From assembly GCF_009497655.1 (NCBI RefSeq), contig NZ_CP023317.1, positions 3,625,501 to 3,689,500 of the forward strand: 64,000 bases of DNA, written 5' to 3'. The position numbers and the translations under genes were made by a program. Source of the DNA: Priestia megaterium (GTDB taxonomy: Bacteria; Bacillota; Bacilli; Bacillales; Bacillaceae_H). Below the pieces are notes generated by a model. The model worked only from the letters and a program-made list of their open reading frames with translations, was not told the DNA's origin and did no database searches. Below are positions 61,309-64,000 of the stretch, one piece after another (position 1 is the first letter of the stretch; each line of letters opens with the position of its first letter).

Positions 61309-61391
61309 ATGAAAGCTACGTCCACCATGCTAATAAAAAGATCCGAACGATTTATCGTTCGGATCTTCTTTTAACTAAAATAATTTTGTAC
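61309..61391. repeat. Dispersed hairpin repeat, copy C (transporter operon terminator)
   Basis: Same element as at 39772 and 47123, with the palindrome GATCCGAACGAT-TT-ATCGTTCGGATC (61339-61364). On the minus strand it ends in CTTTTTATTAG and lies about 50 bp after the transporter gene stop, so it can terminate that operon. Confidence 0.78.
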
Positions 61392-61411
61392 TAATCTTTT
61401 TGTCTTCATTT

Positions 61412-62935
61412 TTATTTTTTAATTAATCCTTTTTTCAGTAAGAATTGATGAGCGACTTCTTCAGCCGTTTTTCCTTTTGCATTTACTTGATAGTTCATTT
61501 CACGCATTTCGTCGTCACTGATTTTGCCACCCAGTTGATTTAAGATCTTTTTCAGTTCAGGGTGCTCTTTTAGTGTATCTTCACGAAGCACAGGCGCTCC
61601 TTGATACGGAGGGAAGAACTGCTGGTCGTCTTTTAAGACTTTTAAACCAAACTGTTTGATTTCAGGATCCGTTGCGTAAGCATCAAGCATGTTAATATCG
61701 CCTTTTTCAACAGCGCGATAGCGAAGCTTCGGCTCCATCGTTTTAATATTCGGGAAAGTAAGGCCATATTCTTTTTGAATGCCTACGTAGCCGTCTTCAC
61801 GATCTTTAAACTCAAGCGTAAATCCTGCTTTTACTTTATCTGTTGCATTTGCCAAATCTGAAATGGTCGTTAGATTATTTTCTTTGGCAAATTCTTTTGT
61901 CACGGTCAATGTGTACGTATTATTAAACTTCATTGGATCTAAATAGACAAGCCCGAATTTCTTTTTAAATCCTTCTTTTGCCTGCTTGTACACCTGTGTT
62001 TCATCTTTGCTGTCCGGCTGTTCCTTTAGATGCGTCACAATGGCTGTCCCCGTATATTCAGGGTACAAATCAATTTCCTTGTTACGCAGAGCCTCAAATA
62101 CAAATACCGTTTTCCCAAGCGACGAACGAAGGTTTACTTTCATATCGGTTTGATCTTCAATTAATTCTTTGTACATATTGATTAAAATATCTTGTTCTGC
62201 GCCAATTTTCCCTCCGATAACAAGGTCTGGTTTTGTTGCGCTCATCGCTGCAAACGGAGAAACAAGAATAAGTACTAATACGATGATCATGATGAACGAG
62301 CGTTTTTTGGACCCTTTTTTAGCAGAGTGTTCAATCGTTCGCAGAATTCCATCAAAAATAAGCGCTAATAATGCTGCTGGAACGGCTCCTAATAAAATCA
62401 AACTATTATCGCTTCGGTCAATACCAAGCAAAATTAAGCTTCCGAGTCCGCCTGCTCCGATAAGAGCCACGATTGTCGCTGTACCAATAATGAGTACCAT
62501 CGCTGTGCGAATTCCGGCCATAATGACAGGAAGCGCTAGAGGAAGTTCTACTTTGATTAATCGTCTCCACGAGTTCATCCCCATGGCTTTGGATGCTTCA
62601 ATTAAAGATGGGTCCACTTCTTTGATTCCGGTATATGTATTTCGTACAATAGGAAGAAGCGAATATAAAAACAGTGCAATAACCGCGGGAAAGGTTCCAA
62701 TTCCGACAAGAGGAATCAGTAATCCTAATAAAGCGAGTGAAGGAATGGTTTGCAGTACGGCTGTTACGCCAATGATCGGTTCAGCAATGCGGTCATGCCT
62801 CGTTAAGTACAGTCCAAGCGGCACTGAAATTAATACGGCGATCACAAGAGCCAGTACTGAAATTTGAATGTGTTCAAGAAGAGCTTGAAACAGGGCATCT
62901 CCTCGTTGATCTAATAATGCGCTTAGTGCATTCAT
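61412..62935 (-). CDS. Fused ABC permease and substrate-binding protein, OpuB/OpuC- or EgtU-like, 507 aa
   Basis: The N-terminal ~200 residues are an OpuCB-type permease with the EAA-like loop IEASKAMGMNSWRRLIKVELPLALP. One helix (FIMIIVLVLILVSPFAAM) leads to a type II binding domain (DLVIGGKIGAEQDILINMYKELIE, DLYPEYTGTA, AYATDPEIKQFGL). Such fusions carry glycine betaine/choline-type solutes or, in the EgtU group, ergothioneine. The length is that of EgtU. TAATG overlap with the ATPase gene. Confidence 0.85.
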   Translation of the reverse strand: MNALSALLDQRGDALFQALLEHIQISVLALVIAVLISVPLGLYLTRHDRIAEPIIGVTAVLQTIPSLALLGLLIPLVGIGTFPAVIALFLYSLLPIVRNTYTGIKEVDPSLIEASKAMGMNSWRRLIKVELPLALPVIMAGIRTAMVLIIGTATIVALIGAGGLGSLILLGIDRSDNSLILLGAVPAALLALIFDGILRTIEHSAKKGSKKRSFIMIIVLVLILVSPFAAMSATKPDLVIGGKIGAEQDILINMYKELIEDQTDMKVNLRSSLGKTVFVFEALRNKEIDLYPEYTGTAIVTHLKEQPDSKDETQVYKQAKEGFKKKFGLVYLDPMKFNNTYTLTVTKEFAKENNLTTISDLANATDKVKAGFTLEFKDREDGYVGIQKEYGLTFPNIKTMEPKLRYRAVEKGDINMLDAYATDPEIKQFGLKVLKDDQQFFPPYQGAPVLREDTLKEHPELKKILNQLGGKISDDEMREMNYQVNAKGKTAEEVAHQFLLKKGLIKK

Positions 62936-63897
62936 TACAGCGTTCCTCCTTCTTTCGTTTTATCAGAAAGAAACGCTAATAGAGTTTTGCGCGTTACAAC
63001 GCCAATGCGTTTGCTCCCTTTTTTCACAGCTATTGCTTCATGGTCGTAAAGGGCGTCCATTGCCTGCTGAACAGTGGCGGTTGAAGCTAGCTCTTCAGTA
63101 GGTTCTACGTCTGGCTGTTCACTTTCTTTGACAAACATATCCAATGTCTCAAATAAAGCATTTCCTTGATTTCCAATAAATGTTTTTACAAACTCATTTT
63201 TAGGCTTTTGAATGAATTCCTCCGGGGTGCCAACTTGAACAATTTCCCCATCTTTCATCAGGCAGATACGATCTCCAAGCGTCATGGCTTCGCTCATATC
63301 ATGCGTAACAAACACAAATGTTTTTTTGATTTTTTCCTTTAAGCTAATAACATCTTGTTGAAGCTGTTCGCGGCTTAACGGATCGAGGGCACTAAAGGGT
63401 TCGTCCATTAAAATAACGGGGGGATCAGCTGCGAGGGCACGTGCTACACCTACACGTTGCTGCTGGCCACCTGAGAGCTCAGACGGCTTTCGGTTTCGAT
63501 ATTGCTTTGGGTCTAGTCCTACCAAGGTAAGCAGTTCATCAATACGCGTTTTGATTTTGTTTTTCTTCCAATGCTTCATCTCCGGTACAATGGCTATATT
63601 CTCAGCAATGGTCATATGAGGAAAAAGAGCAATCTGCTGTAGCACATAACCAATGTTCCAGCGTAGCTCATGTATGTTGTGGTCCGATACGAGCTTATCT
63701 TTTATGTATAGTTCTCCTTCGGTAATATCATGAAGACGGTTAATCATTTTTAAGGTGGTTGTTTTCCCACATCCACTCGGACCAATTAAAACGAAAAACT
63801 CTCCTTCTTTTATTTCTAGATTAATATTTTTCACGGCGGTCGTACCGTCTGGATATTGCTTTGACACATTCTTAAACGTAATCAAATTATCGTTCAC
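62935..63897 (-). CDS. ABC transporter ATP-binding protein with C-terminal CBS part (OpuCA/EgtV-like), 320 aa
   Basis: Walker [14 protein letters not shown] loop ([11 protein letters not shown]), signature [12 protein letters not shown] and Walker [13 protein letters not shown]. The C-terminal ~60 residues ([34 protein letters not shown]) are a single CBS-like motif, shorter than the two CBS repeats of OpuCA. The GTG start at 63897 is the first codon, with GGGAG very close. It pairs with the fused permease/binding protein. Confidence 0.87.
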   Translation of the reverse strand: MNDNLITFKNVSKQYPDGTTAVKNINLEIKEGEFFVLIGPSGCGKTTTLKMINRLHDITEGELYIKDKLVSDHNIHELRWNIGYVLQQIALFPHMTIAENIAIVPEMKHWKKNKIKTRIDELLTLVGLDPKQYRNRKPSELSGGQQQRVGVARALAADPPVILMDEPFSALDPLSREQLQQDVISLKEKIKKTFVFVTHDMSEAMTLGDRICLMKDGEIVQVGTPEEFIQKPKNEFVKTFIGNQGNALFETLDMFVKESEQPDVEPTEELASTATVQQAMDALYDHEAIAVKKGSKRIGVVTRKTLLAFLSDKTKEGGTL

Positions 63898-64000
63898 ACT
63901 CCCTGTTGAAATTTAACCCCTAGTTTCGTGTACCCAATACTTAGAGGCAATAAACATTCTTTTAAGAATATTTCTAAATATGATTCATAAGACATAGTGG
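63898..64000. promoter_or_regulatory. Upstream region of the Opu/EgtUV-type operon
   Basis: No gene is visible. An ATTCTT-TT-AAGAAT palindrome (63957-63970) lies ~60 bp before the ATPase start and may bind a regulator. The window ends here. Confidence 0.35.

Noticed and set aside
1-64000. CRISPR arrays, tRNA/rRNA genes, transposases, phage genes
   Set aside because: No regularly spaced direct repeats, cloverleaf-like sequences, or recognisable transposase/integrase proteins were seen.

Overview
The window is chromosomal DNA from a low-GC, spore-forming member of the Bacillaceae. The combination of genes (NucA with its inhibitor ComJ, ScoC, HemAT, SigV-RsiV, CssRS-HtrB, RocF/RocE, a GerA/B/C germinant-receptor operon, YjcZ micro-proteins, a CYP109-type P450 and a squalene-synthase-type enzyme) points to Priestia (Bacillus) megaterium or a close relative. 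This is inferred from protein resemblance, not from a database search. I see no rRNA, tRNA, CRISPR array, prophage or intact insertion sequence. The gene order is that of a core-like chromosome with small strain-variable inserts.

Layout. 1-3.5 kb: a YtxH-type C-terminus, three uncharacterised small genes, a lipoprotein and a patatin-like lipase. 3.6-8.5 kb: a complete Bce/Yxd-type peptide-sensing module (response regulator, kinase, YxeA-like protein, ABC ATPase, permease). 8.8-14.1 kb: squalene/phytoene-synthase family enzyme, FUSC membrane protein, a CstR-type persulfide repressor with a palindromic operator, the nucA-comJ competence nuclease/inhibitor pair, and a CPBP protease that seems to lack a normal start codon. 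14.3-20.2 kb: HelD, a 41-residue membrane micro-ORF, a shortened crotonase, an HxlR regulator, a P450 and a DoxX protein. 20.2-25.1 kb: a compact operon of two small DUF2642/Sm-like proteins, two double-GT2 glycosyltransferases and a UDP-sugar dehydrogenase. 25.3-31.2 kb: NlpC/P60 hydrolase, HemAT, ScoC, and sigV-rsiV facing a PdaC-like deacetylase across paired ECF promoters. 31.2-36.9 kb: a germinant receptor operon (A-C-B) with a divergent D-subunit-like gene, then a GY-repeat surface protein. 36.9-42.9 kb: rocE, rocF with a sigma-54 promoter, a gamma-glutamyltransferase with an extra C-terminal domain, and a TPR protein. 43-45.9 kb: micro-proteins, then ktrAB under a c-di-AMP (ydaO-yuaA) riboswitch. 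46-51.8 kb: an AhpD-like protein, an Lrp regulator, a PrsA-like lipoprotein and htrB facing cssRS. 51.9-63.9 kb: D-cysteine desulfhydrase, thioesterase, GntR plus exporter, orphan SUFU protein, M24 peptidase, LCP ligase, cupin, quinone reductase, YwaF, and an OpuC/EgtUV-type ABC transporter.

Several circuits can be read directly. SigV appears to drive both itself and the deacetylase, and RsiV and the deacetylase share the DUF3298 fold. CssRS faces its protease target. KtrAB is placed under c-di-AMP control. Arginine catabolism carries SigL and CcpA signals. The least explained items are the DUF2642/double-GT2 operon, the GY-repeat protein, and a three-copy dispersed terminator-like repeat that preserves a short reading frame.
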